Positions 1 to 13,422 of a stretch of 64,000 nucleotides of DNA are shown in pieces. The DNA comes from Macquaria australasica. Taxonomy: Eukaryota; Chordata; Actinopteri; Centrarchiformes; Percichthyidae. The notes under the pieces are model-generated. The model did not search any database and was not told the DNA's origin. It worked only from the letters and a program-made list of their open reading frames with translations. Every line of letters starts with the position of its first letter. Within the stretch, counting starts at the first letter, position 1. The position numbers were made by a program, and so were the translations under genes. Location of the stretch: positions 124,001 through 188,000 of the forward strand of contig SEMN01000587.1 in the NCBI GenBank assembly GCA_005408345.1. Reading direction: 5' to 3'.

Positions 1-847
1 TGGTCATATTTAAAGGTAAGTAAACAGCAAAAGTTACACTCACATAAGTCCTTTGCCACTGAATGGACAGAGCTCTGATGAACACATTTAATAAAATATA
101 AGCTCATCTTAACTTCTGCCTCCCACCCCAACTGTTATCGTGCTGTGGGGTGTGGGGGGGTCAAGGTGGAAGTCAAGGTCATTCTCCAACCCCTTAGATA
201 GCAGAGCTTGTGATCGGCCCATTTCAAACAAAGACAGCTGAGTCATATTTGAGGAAATCGTCACTGATAGAAGGACAGGAACATTACAGTCAAACACTGA
301 CTGTAACCCCAAACAATGACTTCATCAAAGGAAGGAAGCGGTGGACTGTTGCTCTGTGACATTACATCAATGTCAAATGGTCTAATTTAATTCAAAGTGA
401 TTTTTAAAGCAATGAAATTTGACTTACAGACAAAAACTTTGATTAAAACGGATAACAAATCGCCCTACTGTATATACTATTACAATTAACCATTGTTAAA
501 CCCAAAGAGGAAGTAAGTAATTTCCCACTTAACTGATTGTCCTTAATCAAGATAAACTCAAAGCAACACATAGGTTGTACACTGGCCTCTAACATGACAC
601 ACTGGGCTGGTCAGATCCTTTGAGCTGACTCAGCTACTGAATAGTCACCACAATAGTTAAAACAGCCGCATATCAGTAAGAATAAGATTGCAAGTGGTTC
701 CAAATACACATTTTTAGAGGAAACCTGCTCAACAGTAAACCTAATGCATGTGTATGGGGATCAAATATTTTATCTGCATCTTGACCATGAAGTTTCAAAC
801 AATCAAACAACAAATTAGGCCCAGAAATGGGAGACACATCACCAATA
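1..847. other. Gene-free AT-rich sequence
   Basis: No coding region, RNA gene or recognisable mobile element is visible. The only compositional oddity is a G-rich patch at about 145-160 on the plus strand. Open frames are short and have no domain features. Confidence 0.7.
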
Positions 848-957
848 AGACGCTTGTGTTTTAGGGGTTTTTTATCCTAAAGGTCTTAAAAGTAAAACCC
901 TACTTTGGCCCAGACTGTAGCGACTGTAGTTGGGTCAAAGTCTTTTCACAAGCGTCT
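848..957. repeat. Nested foldback with three-way-junction geometry
   Basis: A perfect 11-bp outer stem, AGACGCTTGTG at 848-858 with its complement at 947-957, encloses two further hairpins. Arm 1 pairs TTTAGG (860-865) with CCTAAA (876-881). Arm 2 pairs 902-912 with 931-941 over 11 positions with one G-T pair, and its 18-nt loop is two near-identical 9-mers (GACTGTAGC, GACTGTAGT). This is read directly from the sequence. It may be a small foldback transposon relic or a structured transcript; nothing shows expression. No target-site duplication is obvious. Confidence 0.5.
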
Positions 958-2373
958 GGGCTGAAGTCCAAGCAAAAGCACCCCTTCCCCTCCTTTGCAA
1001 AGGCAATTTTTATGCGCAGGAGTTTTTAACAAAGCACTTGGAATATGTCTTTTTTTTTTAACACAAGGTTGTGATCTTTAATTACCTTTCCTGGATGGGT
1101 GCACCATGATTTTTGGTTTCCAAACAGTAACAGGCGTGTTCATTAATGCATTTGTATACTCATGATGAGTTGCATCAGTCTCTCCCACGCTCCCTCAACC
1201 TTTTAAAAAAAAGCTGCTGTGTACTGTATCAGTGTGATGGAAAACTGGTACCTCCTGCTACACATACTTATTTCATTTTAAGATAAAATAAGATTTAATG
1301 ATTTCTTTCAGTGATGTTTTTTGGCTTTACCAAGAAGTCAGAATATTTGATTACATGATGTTAAAGTTATGATGGCAAAAAAGAAAAAAAACATTAAAGA
1401 AATACTGTTCACTGAAATACTTAAACTGTTACATATTACAGATTACCTATGTTGTCAACAGAAGACAGAATGGCTTTATAATGTTAACAAACATTCAGAA
1501 AGTCTGGTAGAATCACAAATATAATCTTATGTGCCAGCATCTACATCCTCAGACCTCAGATATCAGATGATACATAAGATATCCCTTTATAATTCTGATC
1601 CTAGGAGAGCCAAACTGTTCGTAGTTTAATGGCAACTTCAGCCATGATGTCATACTACTTTCTGGTGAATGAGTAGTGGATGTTTCATCCTTTATGAAAA
1701 ATTAAGGCAGTAGTGGCATCTGTAGAGGAAGTATAATTCATTTTTGGTCCAGCTTTTGGTTTGTTAAGTCAAAAGATGACAATTAACTTGAGAAGATAAT
1801 TGATTAATTGACACCCCCATGTGTTATGCAGGAGAGCTTCTTGATAAAGGGAATTTAATTATCTCCCAACTCTCTTCCATAGGTATTTGACAGAGTATCC
1901 TCCCGATTTAGAAACCTGATCTGGTACTGGGTGAAGCTACCCCTTCGCCCGCCCATACCAACTCTACAACTCCCGCCCCTTGTTCTTATTAACCTGGGGA
2001 CTCTATGTTCATCATGAAGTCAATCATCAGTCTGTCCAGCTTTCCACCTTCACTGCCAAAGAACTGCCAAGAACAAAGGATTTTCCATTACTGCCCTGGG
2101 AAAGTGAACAATTATTTGGGCATCAGCAGTGCACATAGTTGTGTAATATAAGAGATATTACTTATATTACAGATAGGAACTTTTTCTATTCAATGTATAT
2201 GTCTGTGTCATTTTGCTTGCATATGAATATGGGATTTCATAATACTTTGTTACAATCCTGGGACCTTAGGGAATGATTTATCAAATCAAAATGTTACGTT
2301 TTTGGACTTAAGCTCTCTTTCTTTGAAGCTATTCTGTATAATTACCCTCTATCCTTTGGGTTTATCCTCTTTC
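958..2373. other. Gene-free sequence
   Basis: AT-rich sequence with short homopolymer runs, for example at about 1050 and 1205. No gene, mobile element or strong repeat structure is seen. Confidence 0.65.
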
Positions 2374-2401
2374 CTTATCCTACTACAGGCAGTAGGATAA
2401 G
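2374..2401. repeat. Perfect 11-bp hairpin
   Basis: CTTATCCTACT is followed by a 6-nt loop (ACAGGC) and the exact complement AGTAGGATAAG. There is no T-run afterwards and no neighbouring gene, so a terminator reading makes no sense in a eukaryotic genome. It is best kept as an unexplained short inverted repeat. Confidence 0.6.
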
Positions 2402-5400
2402 AAGCCAACATGCTAAAGATGACCAGGGATTTCCATCTTGGTAAGGAGATGACACCGACGCCCTTGTGAAATCCCCTTGTGTGATTAGTGACATCATTGG
2501 TTATGTTATGATGTCAGTCTGGCGGATGTAGTTATATGGGATCGCACTCATCAAGGGTTCACCGTCTAATTATAGCAGTGTATTACTGTGACTGTCATCC
2601 GGAAATGATGGGTGATCCCCCAGTTGCTATCCCACCATTAGCAGCATCGAATTAGCCTGCTAGCTCTTAGCCAAACATAAATCCCCACGTGAGCACCCCA
2701 AGTTGAGAATGAGAAGGCAAACCATTCTTCAATATGTCTGTACAGCACCCCAGTGTCCATGCCGGGAGATTTGTTACAGGTCCCATTTGCTTTTCAACCT
2801 CTCCAGAACCCCTAGTAAATCGGCAGGCAAAGGTTTGGCTTAACAACTAATGATCCAACATGAAAAGAGACGGAGGAATTATGTCATTTGAAACTGGCTC
2901 AAAGTTGTTGACTGGGAAGCCTCAGTGGCCCACTAAAGCTTGAGAGGGCGAGGGAAATACAGCAGCCAAAAGACAGATGGGCAGGCCTGAAGTGCGTCAG
3001 CTTCTGTACTTCCTGAACTATGGGAAACTCCTTCACACAGTGAAACATCCTGAGGATTCCCTGCTAGCATTTACCTGCCCAGCACTTTGCTGCTTCAGGG
3101 AGCTGGTTTTATTGTGAGATCCCATGTTAAAACAACTACGTTGGTTTCTATTTTTGGGGGGCCCATACTGGGCTGGGTATTGCGATGTTGCAACCAAAAT
3201 AACTCAATAAACTTTTAGAGGGAAAGTTTAATACCTATGCGGCTCTTGTGTGGTCTCCTTTTCATGATAAAGGCCTCATTTTCCACTCAAGCTCTGGAAA
3301 CTCAAGCTCTACAGTAACAGTGGAGTTACTTGGTCCAGCATAGACGCATGTGGCCAAGTTTCTGGAGAGGCCCTGCTACTGGACAATCTTTCTGCTGGCA
3401 GATGTCCTAACTAGGCTGAGAAAAGGTCCACCCCAGACTCCCAAGGCCTCAATGTGGTATAGGGATACTGTGGTCTCACAAGTCACAATATAAAGTGAAA
3501 TTGCTGAAATCTTCTGCATTTGATTTACCTTTGCATGGTCTTTTGGAAGCAAATTCTTATTTTTATCACTTCTCGTTTCCAGTTAATCTACATCAGAATT
3601 TTTTGTGCATACAATCGAACTTGTGATGAATACAAGATGTGTACAGGAGTTTGCAGAACTCCACCTTTGAGGGCTAAAAGTTGTGTACCTGCTTGTACTC
3701 TTGTTGTGCAAAGACTTTTCCCATACACATTGTAGTATGTAAAATAAAGTAAAATATAGAAGAACAGAGGTGATACTGTTAAGTAAATAATTAGATTTAA
3801 TGTTCCACAACACACAAAAGGCACCAGAGGAGAACTGTTCAATACACAGTGTATTCTGTGGGATCTCATTTTGATTAGGGACAATGATTTATAGAGCAAA
3901 GACATACCGCCGAGATGCAGAGATAAGGATTTGTAACAATGTTTATTTTGACGCATAAACATGAAACCTGTCAGACGTGTCTTTACCTGCTTAATATAAC
4001 AGCAGATTAGAGAGAGAGGTTGGAAAAATGCAACTGAGGTCTCTTACCATCAGATAAATAGATCAATCACATCTTGGAGCCACCCACACAGAGGACAAAC
4101 TTGCTCTTTGTACTTTTTCTCTGACAGGTATAATTACATTACAGTGCATTTATCTATCACAAAATAAATGGGAAATAATCTTTGTTGACTGCAAGTTAAT
4201 TGTTATTTCTTGTGTATAAAAAGGTGGCCAAAAAGCTGCCTTAGGACAAAAATGACCTTGACAGTAAGCTTATCTTTGTATGGTGGAAGAACTTTATTTG
4301 GCAAGATAATACAAGGTAAGTTTTTCTGTATGGCATCTTTCAAACACAACAGAAATTCCAAGTGCTTTACATAAGATATGAAAAACTTTAAATCAACATT
4401 AAAAAAGACAGCCCAGCTACACCCCACATGCTACATCTGTCCTACAGATGAGCATGCCACTGCAACATCCCGGATAATGATCTTCTCCTATGCTGCCCAC
4501 TACTCCACCCTGACCCGACCCCATGATGGTCTGACAAACTCTGATCCTGAATCACACCTCCGGGATGGCTTGGCTGCCCGCCTTATCCCTGCTTAATATG
4601 CTAGCTGATCAGTGTGCCATTGACCACAATGAGAACAGGCAAGATCTCCCTGCCTGTTTTGTGCTGGACCACTGCAGGGACCATCGTGTTCTAATGCATG
4701 GGATGCTGCGTGGGTGAGTGCTCTCCTTTGTGGTTTTTACAGACATTTGACATTTTACAGAAGTCACCTGTGTGATAAAAGACAGTAGATGGCATGTGGG
4801 CTCTGGATGACACATGTCACAACAACTGAAAACTGGACACAGATTTTGTGCTTTGTGTATTCCATTACTTCAAGCTGCTTCTAAGTGGAAAAATTCTCTT
4901 TGCGCAGACCAACAAGCGCAGTGGTTGTGGGCCACAACAAGCAATCCGCCCCACTCTTTTCTCCCTGAAAGCTTTCCATATCCATGACATTCAAAACATC
5001 TGTGCCAACTTCATATACAGATATGGATTTTTCACCAGATGAATGGCAACTTCAACCAGGCATTTTGAGCCTAGGAGTGGTTTACACATGCAGAGGTGGA
5101 CCTATTTGCCTCATGGAAGACTACCTACTGCCCCTTGTGGTTCTCTCTGAACTGAGGCAACAATATGCAATCCAAACCAGGAGAACAATCTCCACAACTC
5201 TGTAGCACAGTGATGAAACGCATCTCAGCAGTATAAACAGCAACAGTCCACGCTGATTAGAACATGTCAGATGTGTATAACTTGCAAAGGGGAAAAAAGT
5301 TGGGATGCTTTAAGCAGCAGTGTGAACATACTAAACGCATTGTATGAGAGAGCTCTATTCTACTCCGCTCTTCTCTATCCCTCTGTGTCACATCTGTGCA

Positions 5401-7258
5401 GATGATGATAATAAGACAGGAAACGAGTCCCTGTTAAAGTGTGCTGTGCCTATAAAAGGGTTTCCTGTCTATAGCCTTGATGTGTCATTGTCCACAATGC
5501 CTTATTCACACAGACCTCTAATGGGGAAGACTGCCCCCAATCATCCATGATTTGAGTCATCAGTCGAGAAGCCCCCGAGTCGCATTTTGTCAGTCGAATC
5601 ACTGCATTTTTTTAAGCTGTGTTACTGTATACAAAATAACGCAGGATAACAGAATGACAGGCTGTACACTTTTACAAACTGAGTCTTGTCTCAAAATTAC
5701 TACAAAACTGTTACAAAAACAGAAACGATTGATGGAAACGAAGGGCAGAGCAGAGCGTTTTTGTTAGCTGCTCCAAAGCTCTCTGCTCTGGTGCTAAATG
5801 TAAGCGAAGTCGGCTAAACTACTTTTGAACCAGACGCTGATACAACCTCCTCTACTGCTGTCCAGTGTGATTAACTCTTCGGCTGACCGGGCTGTCAGGA
5901 GCCACGCAGGAGAGACGGTCCGTGATGCGGCAGCATTATACAACTATGACCGGGACGCACACTTTCTATTTCTCCAACCCCCAAAAACATTATCATGAAT
6001 CTGAATTTGTACAAAATTACTTATTTTCAGTAGCTTTCATAATGTTGGTGTAATAGTTTATTTCAGTGATATGTAGGATGTCACAATAATAGCAATACTT
6101 GGCACAAAATATGTCCATTTCACTGCCTTTTTACTGACTGATATAGCACCAACATTGTGTATGACATTATACAATTCTACCACTGATTTGGGTTTCAGTG
6201 GTACTGAATAATATTCAGCTACACTGCACTGAACTGTTATACAATGCCACATGCGCTCAGTTGTCCCCCACTGTATCCATAGCAGGAGATACTTGAGTCA
6301 AAGCAAAATAGTCAAATGCTAGAGCAGACCTGTACCTCATACATTCCGCCCATCAGTATGCATTTGTTTTGATTGCCTTCAAAAAAATAAAATCAAGTAA
6401 AATACAGGCCACATTCTATTTTAGATCTGGTTCCTTTTCCATTTGTGAAGCTAACGTTTGCTGAAACCTTGATTTGCAAAACAGCCCTGTAAACTTCAAC
6501 CTTTATAGACCACATGCAATTGTGCATGATTGTGCACACTCACACAACAAGCTGTACGCTGTATTTACACTGATGGGGCATTTGCTGCAGTTTTCTTAGC
6601 TACTTCTTTACTTTTTCATGACAACAGCATAAACACTTGTTGTTCCTGCACTATGTTAATGTCAGGATCTTCCCGGTGATTTTATCGAAGGCTCTCCACA
6701 CCTAGGAGTAAGTCTGTAGTTACCAAATGGATTGTGACTGCTGACCACAACTTCTCTGCTCTGCTGCAGCCTGTGGGGGGTATTGATAGGCTACACAAAA
6801 ATACCAGTATTTCCACTCTTGTTATCGTCAAAGCTTTCCCATGCCAGTCATAGGTAGGTGATTGTCAGGCTTCATAAAATCAATGCCTCTTTCATCCATA
6901 TACCTAAATATATGGCCACGCATATTATGGAATAGGAAGGAATATTGAAAATACTCCCAGGGGAAGACGATTCCTGACATGCCAAAGTTGTTTGCGCTAA
7001 AGCGCTCAGAGGGGTAAAATCTTGGCTTCGTACTGGACCTGTGCTTAGGTTGCAGTAATTACTATACATATATTCATAAAGTGCTTTGTATTTTGGAGGC
7101 AGGCTATGTGCTTTGAGTCACAGACTTATTGGATGGCACTCAGCACTGCAGCCTGGGGGTTCAGGTTGCCAAGGAAATTAGCTTTCCCTCCTATAAAGCC
7201 TTTTGGTGTGAAATATGCACCCAAAAGCACCCTAGATTACCTCATCTGAAGAGGGGGT

Positions 7259-7259
<1 letters not shown>
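2402..7259. other. Gene-free stretch
   Basis: No coding region or repeat family is recognised. Open frames up to 124 codons (3588-3962, minus) are compositionally ordinary, overlap frames on the other strand, and lack signal, domain or motif features. The segment about 4420-4600 is somewhat more GC-rich than its surroundings, but I cannot assign it. Confidence 0.6.

Positions 7260-7309
<50 letters not shown>
7260..7309. repeat. (CA)25 microsatellite
   Basis: Fifty uninterrupted bases of the CA dinucleotide. It is a pure tract and so probably length-polymorphic. The histidine/threonine run in the overlapping open frame is an artefact of this repeat. Confidence 0.98.
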
Positions 7310-7310
<1 letters not shown>

Positions 7311-8479
7311 TGCATTAAAAAGTGAACTGGACAAAACATACTGAAAAGATACAGTACGTGAACATTTCAACGTGACAACCCACTCCCACTCGAAAACTCT
7401 CTATTGCGACATTATAGATTACTGATGTCTGCTGATGCACTGACTGCAACACTGATGTCCAATTGCATCATGTCTTTTTATCATCACAGGAACCGGAAGA
7501 TGTAGGGATTGCCAACATTGTTTAAACTTCAGAATGATGGAGCCTATGATTAAGTTTGATTTACCTGAATTCATTACTTCAAGGAAGGCTGTTTGGAGTG
7601 GAGCCATCCCCAGGATCTTCAATGGTAGCTGTTAAAGTAGGTGAATCACCCAACATGAAAAAAGTAACACACATCCTCTGAAGTGAGTAATCAGAGGAAA
7701 ACAGTTAACTGTAAGTGAGTTCTCGAGGTTTTTGTGTTCACCTGCACATGTTTAGACTGGTATTACGGTAAACCATGCAAATGTACCAGGAATTTAAAGT
7801 CTCTTTAAAAGTCTCTTTGCCATGTGTGAAGCAGACTTGTGATGTGAGAAGAGGACAGGTTTATCTATTGGAGGAGATGTGGAGGGGCTCTGGTCACGGT
7901 GTGTGAGAGATCATAGACGTTCATTATGTTATCGCTTCAAAAATATGGCTAAGACTCACCATTTTTAGTTAACAATTGATATGAACTGTTTTCTCAGTGT
8001 AACTCAAGAAAACTGGGCATTTGTAGGTAACTAAAATCAAAAAATATATAATTGAATCATAAATATAATAAAATTAAATATTGCCATCGCTAAAAATTGC
8101 TGCTCTCTTAGCACAAGAGGACCTCATTTAGTGTACACTGCAATAACTTTTGAGATGCTCAGGGATCTAAAGAGTTTAAATGGATGTCATCCTTACATGA
8201 ATGAAAAATTAAATAAATAAATAATTTAAAAAAAAACAGAAACTGGAAACGAGGAGCCTTAGATATAAACTATGGCCTCTTTTTGGCTCATGTTACACAG
8301 ACATCAGACAGACATCAGGCAAAATGACTACAATATAATGTATATGCTTATGAAGAGTTAGATTGTTAAGGAAAGCATGATACTATATTATTATTATAAA
8401 GGTGTTGGATTGACACCTGCAGGGAAACTCTGTTTCTCTTGCCCTGTCCACAGAGATGTCAGAGGTCAGGCTCAGTAAC
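7310..8479. other. Gene-free stretch
   Basis: AT-rich unique-looking sequence. The segment 8289-8320 has a partly duplicated ACAGACATC motif that recurs near 50420. No gene is seen. Confidence 0.6.
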
Positions 8480-8604
8480 AACAGTGATCACAGTGCTGTT
8501 AGGGGTTCAGTGTATTGCTTAAGGACACTTGAATTGACACAAAGGCCTGTTGAAGCAAAAGTAGGTGTGATGATACATACACTCTACCCACTGGTCTAGC
8601 AGAT
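8480..8604 (-). mobile_element. Degraded tRNA-derived SINE fragment
   Basis: GGGGTTCAGTGTATTGCTTA and AAGGACACTTGAATTG, followed about 60 bp later by ACTCTACCCACTGGTCTAGC, keep the order of blocks found in a common fish SINE family in reverse orientation. The last block read on the minus strand resembles an A box (about CTAGACCAGTGGGTAGAGT). The B box is not clear, so the copy is old. It appears related to the better-preserved copy at 58760-58928. Family recognition is from memory. Confidence 0.5.
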
Positions 8605-10334
8605 GACATCTACAGTATGTGTAACAGACGCCTACAGTATGTACACAGAGGCTTCATTGTATCTCTAATTGATTACCTTCCTTCTACAACTTCCCCCTCT
8701 TTGTCAGGTGTTGCAATGCTGGGCATTTCTGAAACCTGCCTGTCTGTGGGCTGAGAGAGTATAGAAGTACCTCAAAAAAAAAAAAAATTTAACAAAAACA
8801 TAAAACAGATTTTCACATTTAGGGGTCATCCATGATTGGAGGTGGAACCTTTTCTTGCACCTTTTTCACATGCCCAAAGAGAGTGAACCCTTGCACATGA
8901 AAACTTAGTTAGCCTCCTTGATTAAATTAGTTGTTGCATGATTGAGTCACAATGTTCCACATCACTCAGACCCAACACAAAGAAGAATGCCAAAACCACA
9001 CAGTCGAAAGGCAGGGTTTACATGACCTCTGATATGAGTAGTCATAGATATTCCCAGCACGCACCTCTTCACAAAAGGAAACGGGGGAAAGAATCCCAGC
9101 TTCTTTTACTTGAGGACCACTGGGCACTGGGTACAAAACAAGGCGACCAATAAAAATGAATGCCAAAAAGGAAGGAAAAAGGGGGGAAATGTGGAGAATG
9201 GGGAAAAATAGCCATTGACATGTTGCGCCAGACTGAGAGAAAGTATCATTGTTTGGATCTTTTTGTTTGCAACAGCAGGGGTAGGCTTCCAGCGAGGACT
9301 GAGGCACATCACGTGCTTCACTTCAGCCACTGAAAGAGCAAAAAGAGAGCCAAAACTTGGCTTGAACGGCTCTAGAAGTCTTTGAAGTCAAATAAAGCCC
9401 CCTCATCGATCAATGATTCAAAGGCCTTTTTTTATTCCCCTTTCTCCCTCTCTCTCTTTTCACTCTTGGGAAGCTTTTGTTTATTGTACAAATGAACCTG
9501 TTATAAGGCTCCTTCACTTCCCTTGAAAAAAAAACAGTCAAAACACAAATTCTCAGATGGACTGGATTACATGAATCTGGCATTTCAATGTGAAGGCACA
9601 GCTAGTCAACACATAACAATTCACAAAATCTAAAAAGAATGCACTGACCCAGCTAAAGTATGTCTACTTAAATACTTAAATACTGAACTTCAGTCTATAA
9701 AACCACTTTCATTTTGGACAGATCTGATTTCACATTCCATCTGTGACACCTCCAGTTGCCAATAAAGTCTTGTTAACATGGCAGTTCACTGGATTGAGCA
9801 CAGTGGTTGACTTTAAAAAAAGGAACAGTATTTGTCTTTTCATACAGGTGTATAAAACATGTATTTCCAGATGTTTGTTTACATTTGCAGTATTTGTATG
9901 CATGGAGTACGACTGACCTGCTCGATTATGAAACTTTCCAGCTTTCCATTCTTCAAATCAGACTCTCTCAAACCTGAAGTTTAGAGTGTATTTTTAAAGA
10001 TCTGTTATTCAAATTATAAAAATCACATGGAGATTCAGGCATATCTTTTACACCCAAGTATTTAACACACATTAGTTTTACAAGGACAACTTACTGGACA
10101 TGTGAGCCAAGCCTCTTTGTATATTTTTAGCAACAAGGAAACAATTAAGTGTTCTGACGACATTAAAAGTAGATTTAACGTGGAAAGATGTAAGTTGTGA
10201 GAGAGGGTGGTAGGTGGGAATGTCAGCGTGCTTTAATAATGTGTTAAATGATTTACTAAACGATCCTATGATAATGGAGCCCAGCTGTGCTACTGCAGGC
10301 GCATGACAACCTGTTGATAGGAAGTCAAAGAATG
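8605..10334. other. Gene-free stretch
   Basis: Unique-looking sequence with an A-run at about 8776, a T/C-rich tract at about 9428-9462 and no recognisable gene. Open frames of 71-113 codons at 8938-9330 overlap one another on both strands and are not credible genes. Confidence 0.6.
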
Positions 10335-10493
10335 GAAGTTATAAGTATAACTACAGTTCTATGAATTTCTTTTGACATGGATATCCCATCATGTAAACAT
10401 CTGTGAAATCTTTTTGTGATGATTCTGAGTGATGGCCAAACTATGGCAATCATCCAGAACTCATAGAACCATAGTTACATTTGTAAGTAATTC
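10335..10493. mobile_element. MITE-like foldback, about 159 bp
   Basis: The left arm (10335-10370) contains TAACTACAGTTCTATGAAT. The complement of the right arm (10456-10493) reads TAACTATGGTTCTATGAGT. Sixteen of nineteen bases agree in this core, and the similarity extends outward through a TTATAAGTA/TTACAAATG block. The 85-bp interior has no coding potential. This terminal-inverted-repeat design without an open frame is what is expected of a non-autonomous DNA transposon. The superfamily cannot be decided because no target-site duplication is clear. Confidence 0.5.
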
Positions 10494-12296
10494 ACTACTT
10501 CTGACAGCCAGAGGCAATGCTTTATCTGGATGACTTATATCAACATAGTCATGAGGAATCTGTGTTCATCCAGTCAACAGCTCTGTGAGGGTGATGGTAA
10601 GATGACTTCTGCTACAGGGTCACACGATGTCTACACAAATATCTGCCAGGGGAACCCCTTTCAATGCAATGTGGCCTCCAACATGAAGAGGCACTGGGAG
10701 CAATCTTGGCAGCATGAAGAATAGTTCCAACACACCATTTAGAAAGTCGCTGAACAAAGAACAGCCTCTCTTATATTGTTGTGACAAACGAATAATGCAT
10801 CAGACCACCAAAAACTGGCCCTCAGTTAGACTATGACCTCAGGGGCTGCACAGTGCACAACAGGTGTGATTTCACCCTTTGTCCATCAGGTTTAGTTGCT
10901 ACCAAGCTCAAAAGCTGATTTACAAATGAGGAAGAAGGGGAGGGTTTTTCCACAAAGTCACTCCTGTCCCATCAGAGTTTCAGCGTAAATAGTCCTGATT
11001 GACGCACAAGGGATGGAGTTCATCCACACACCTTGCTTTCAGTGACAGCCACTTGAATGGAGGCTGGCAGTGGCCGGTACTTAGAATAAGTTTGAAGAGG
11101 GGACAGATTTCGGCTGTTGGGTTGTAGCTGTACTGTAGTGCACCCTTCAGAAAACCGCTAACAAGACTGTGAGAGCCCACAGTGTTCTAATCAGATAAAA
11201 AGAATGGAAAGGAAACGTTACCTTAGTATCTTTAATAGAAGTGGCACGTGGCATTTGTCACCTCGGTCACACACCGAGAAGGACTGAGGTAAAATTGCTG
11301 TACACTACCTTTTAAAGCCACTGCCTCCTTCAACATAAGATCAAAGTAACTGAAGATGTCATTTAAAAAAAAAAAAATCAATCAGTGACCCACTAAAAGA
11401 CAGATATTCAGCATTGGAAAATGAAACTGGACATCTTCCATCATGGAGCAAATGCAAAATATTGTGTGCCTCTTGTGTCCTTTCAAGAGTGATTGTGGAT
11501 GCAAGCGTGCAAGGTGGTTGACATCATGTCAACACATGTTGACGTCTCAGAAGAGTAGAGGGTTTTGTTGAATCTTTTATAGTAATATAGCAGCCATATG
11601 CATGCCAATCTGTTGGTTATATATCAACAGATATACTCATTGAGAGGTAAATGAAGGTTTTTCTTGTATCGTCATTGAATAAATGCAAAAAAAAAACCCA
11701 AAAAACAAAACAACATTTCCTATCTAATTTACACAAATGTAAAAAAAAAAAATCTCCAATCTCCTTGCATAGTACCATAAATATGCCTTAATTAGTTAAA
11801 ATAAAATCTGGCATGTTGTATACGTTACCTAGCTTATGGCAATTTTTTGAGGACCCCAGGAATAAAAGGGGACTCTGGTGAAGAATGAATGAATTAAACA
11901 AATGTAAGGCAATTAAAAGCTGGGCATATAGAATCCGACCCATTTAGAGCTCTCAGATTATCGCTGCAGGACTGGACTAACAGATTTTAGGGATTTAAGG
12001 AAAATTCATTCATTTTGCCATTGAGAGGAAAGGCGGGGGCATTGGTCCATGATCTAATACTTTCCATACTTCCTCTTTTAGAATACACTCACAGGGCTGC
12101 TGCCAAAGATTTGACCATTTTTAGAAAGGCAAAAGTGGCACCTGAAATGTACAGTAAGCCAATTGGATGCAGTGGCTTAAATTCATTTGCAGTGGCTTTG
12201 CCTTCAGGAACCGCTCCTTAGCCCTTTGTCGATGACCTTGACTGGGCTGTTCACAGTTAATTGCTTAAGTCATGTTTTGGTAAACCTGAACCTCTA
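10494..12296. other. Gene-free stretch
   Basis: No gene is seen. There is a short imperfect palindrome around 11530-11545 (GTCAACA, two bases, TGTTGAC) and several A-runs at about 11360, 11690 and 11740. Confidence 0.6.
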
Positions 12297-12406
12297 ATCG
12301 CTCTTGCTCACTCTGTCTCGCTCTCTCCGTTTCCACCCCTCCTCTCTGTTTCTATTTCCCCCTGCCCGTGGCTTCTCGCTCTCTTTCACTCTCTTCCCCT
12401 CTTCAG

Positions 12407-12647
12407 TGTTACTCTAGTGCTCCCCCAGCCCTCCCCCATTTCCGCTGGTGCAAGTTGTCGGTAGGAGAGCTCAGCCAAGGGTCACTGGTGTACTCTTGCT
12501 AGCTCCGTCCCTGTGCACCTCTTTTACTCCCGCTTCATCTTTTGCCGCAATCACCCTCAAAGATCTGAGCGATTTCACCCTCAATCACCAGCAGCTGAGC
12601 TACTAAGGACACACACCGTCCTCTTGCTTGTGCAACACATCATACAG
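12407..12647 (+). other. Exon-like GC-rich segment with splice-like borders
   Basis: A pyrimidine-dominated tract from about 12297 ends in CCCCTCTTCAG at 12406, which fits a 3' splice site. A CATACAG/GTGACA junction at 12647/12648 fits a 5' splice site. The 241 bp between are richer in G+C than their surroundings, but show no long reading frame or recognisable peptide. If real it would be an untranslated or non-coding-transcript exon. Chance occurrence is quite possible, and no partner exon is identified. Confidence 0.2.
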
Positions 12648-13399
12648 GTGACAAAACCCCTGATCATTTTTAGACTAGAATGATACCAACACCCAGTCTT
12701 CTCAAGTGATCACAGTGAGCCATATCAAACCTCTCAGGTCAAAGAAAGCAATAGCTGTAGAACTCAAAGACCAAAGTTAGGATTAGATTTTCATAGGAAA
12801 CCACTTAAGGTTAGAGCCCTTTAGAACTTTTGTGTCAGTTCATCCTTGGAAAGGCCAGGTGCTGACACAATGGTTTGGACAGAAAACTCTCATGCAGACC
12901 TCCATCTACTTACTGTATGTCCACGTGGCCAGTATTTTATCAGTTACTGCACCATATCTGGCATGAGCATGCTGTCCTTGCATTGTTTAAAGATAGCAGA
13001 CACTAGTGGTAATCTAAAATATGCACTTAAGATAGCGTACTATACTTGGGCAGGAAACTCATTGTTAATTGAAAAAAGTTTAAGTATGAGGGTAGGCCTC
13101 AATCACATGGGAAATATTAAAAATGTTGTGAGATTTGGGTAAACACTGTTTGGCACTGCAGATAGTGGTTTGATTTAGTCCAATCTGTTGCCAGATGGCT
13201 GGGGATCACCATATGGGTAAATACAATGAAATCCGGAAAGTTTAGACAACCACTAAGAGATGTTTAAAGGTCAATTTCATATACTTTTCCAAGACTGACA
13301 ATTTACCTGAGGCTATCATAGTTGTCCTTATGCTGTAAATATCAGCCATCTGGTACATTAAACAAAATGCTTGCGGAGAAGGGGAAGAAAATAAAGTTT
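12648..13399. other. Gene-free stretch
   Basis: No repeat or gene is recognised. A 98-codon open frame at 12846-13142 has no domain features. Confidence 0.6.
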
Positions 13400-13422
13400 C
13401 CTTTCATTTGTGAAATGAAAGG
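13400..13422. repeat. Perfect 10-bp hairpin
   Basis: CCTTTCATTT and AAATGAAAGG flank a 3-nt loop (GTG). A further TTTCATTTCC copy of one arm follows directly, making a small inverted/direct repeat cluster. Function unknown. Confidence 0.6.

Noticed and set aside
2374..2401. Hairpin read as a transcription terminator
   Set aside because: Bacterial-type terminators are not meaningful in a vertebrate genome, and no T-run follows.
5118..5140. Possible CTCF site on the minus strand (CCACAAGGGGCAG)
   Set aside because: One base short of the spacing in the consensus core.
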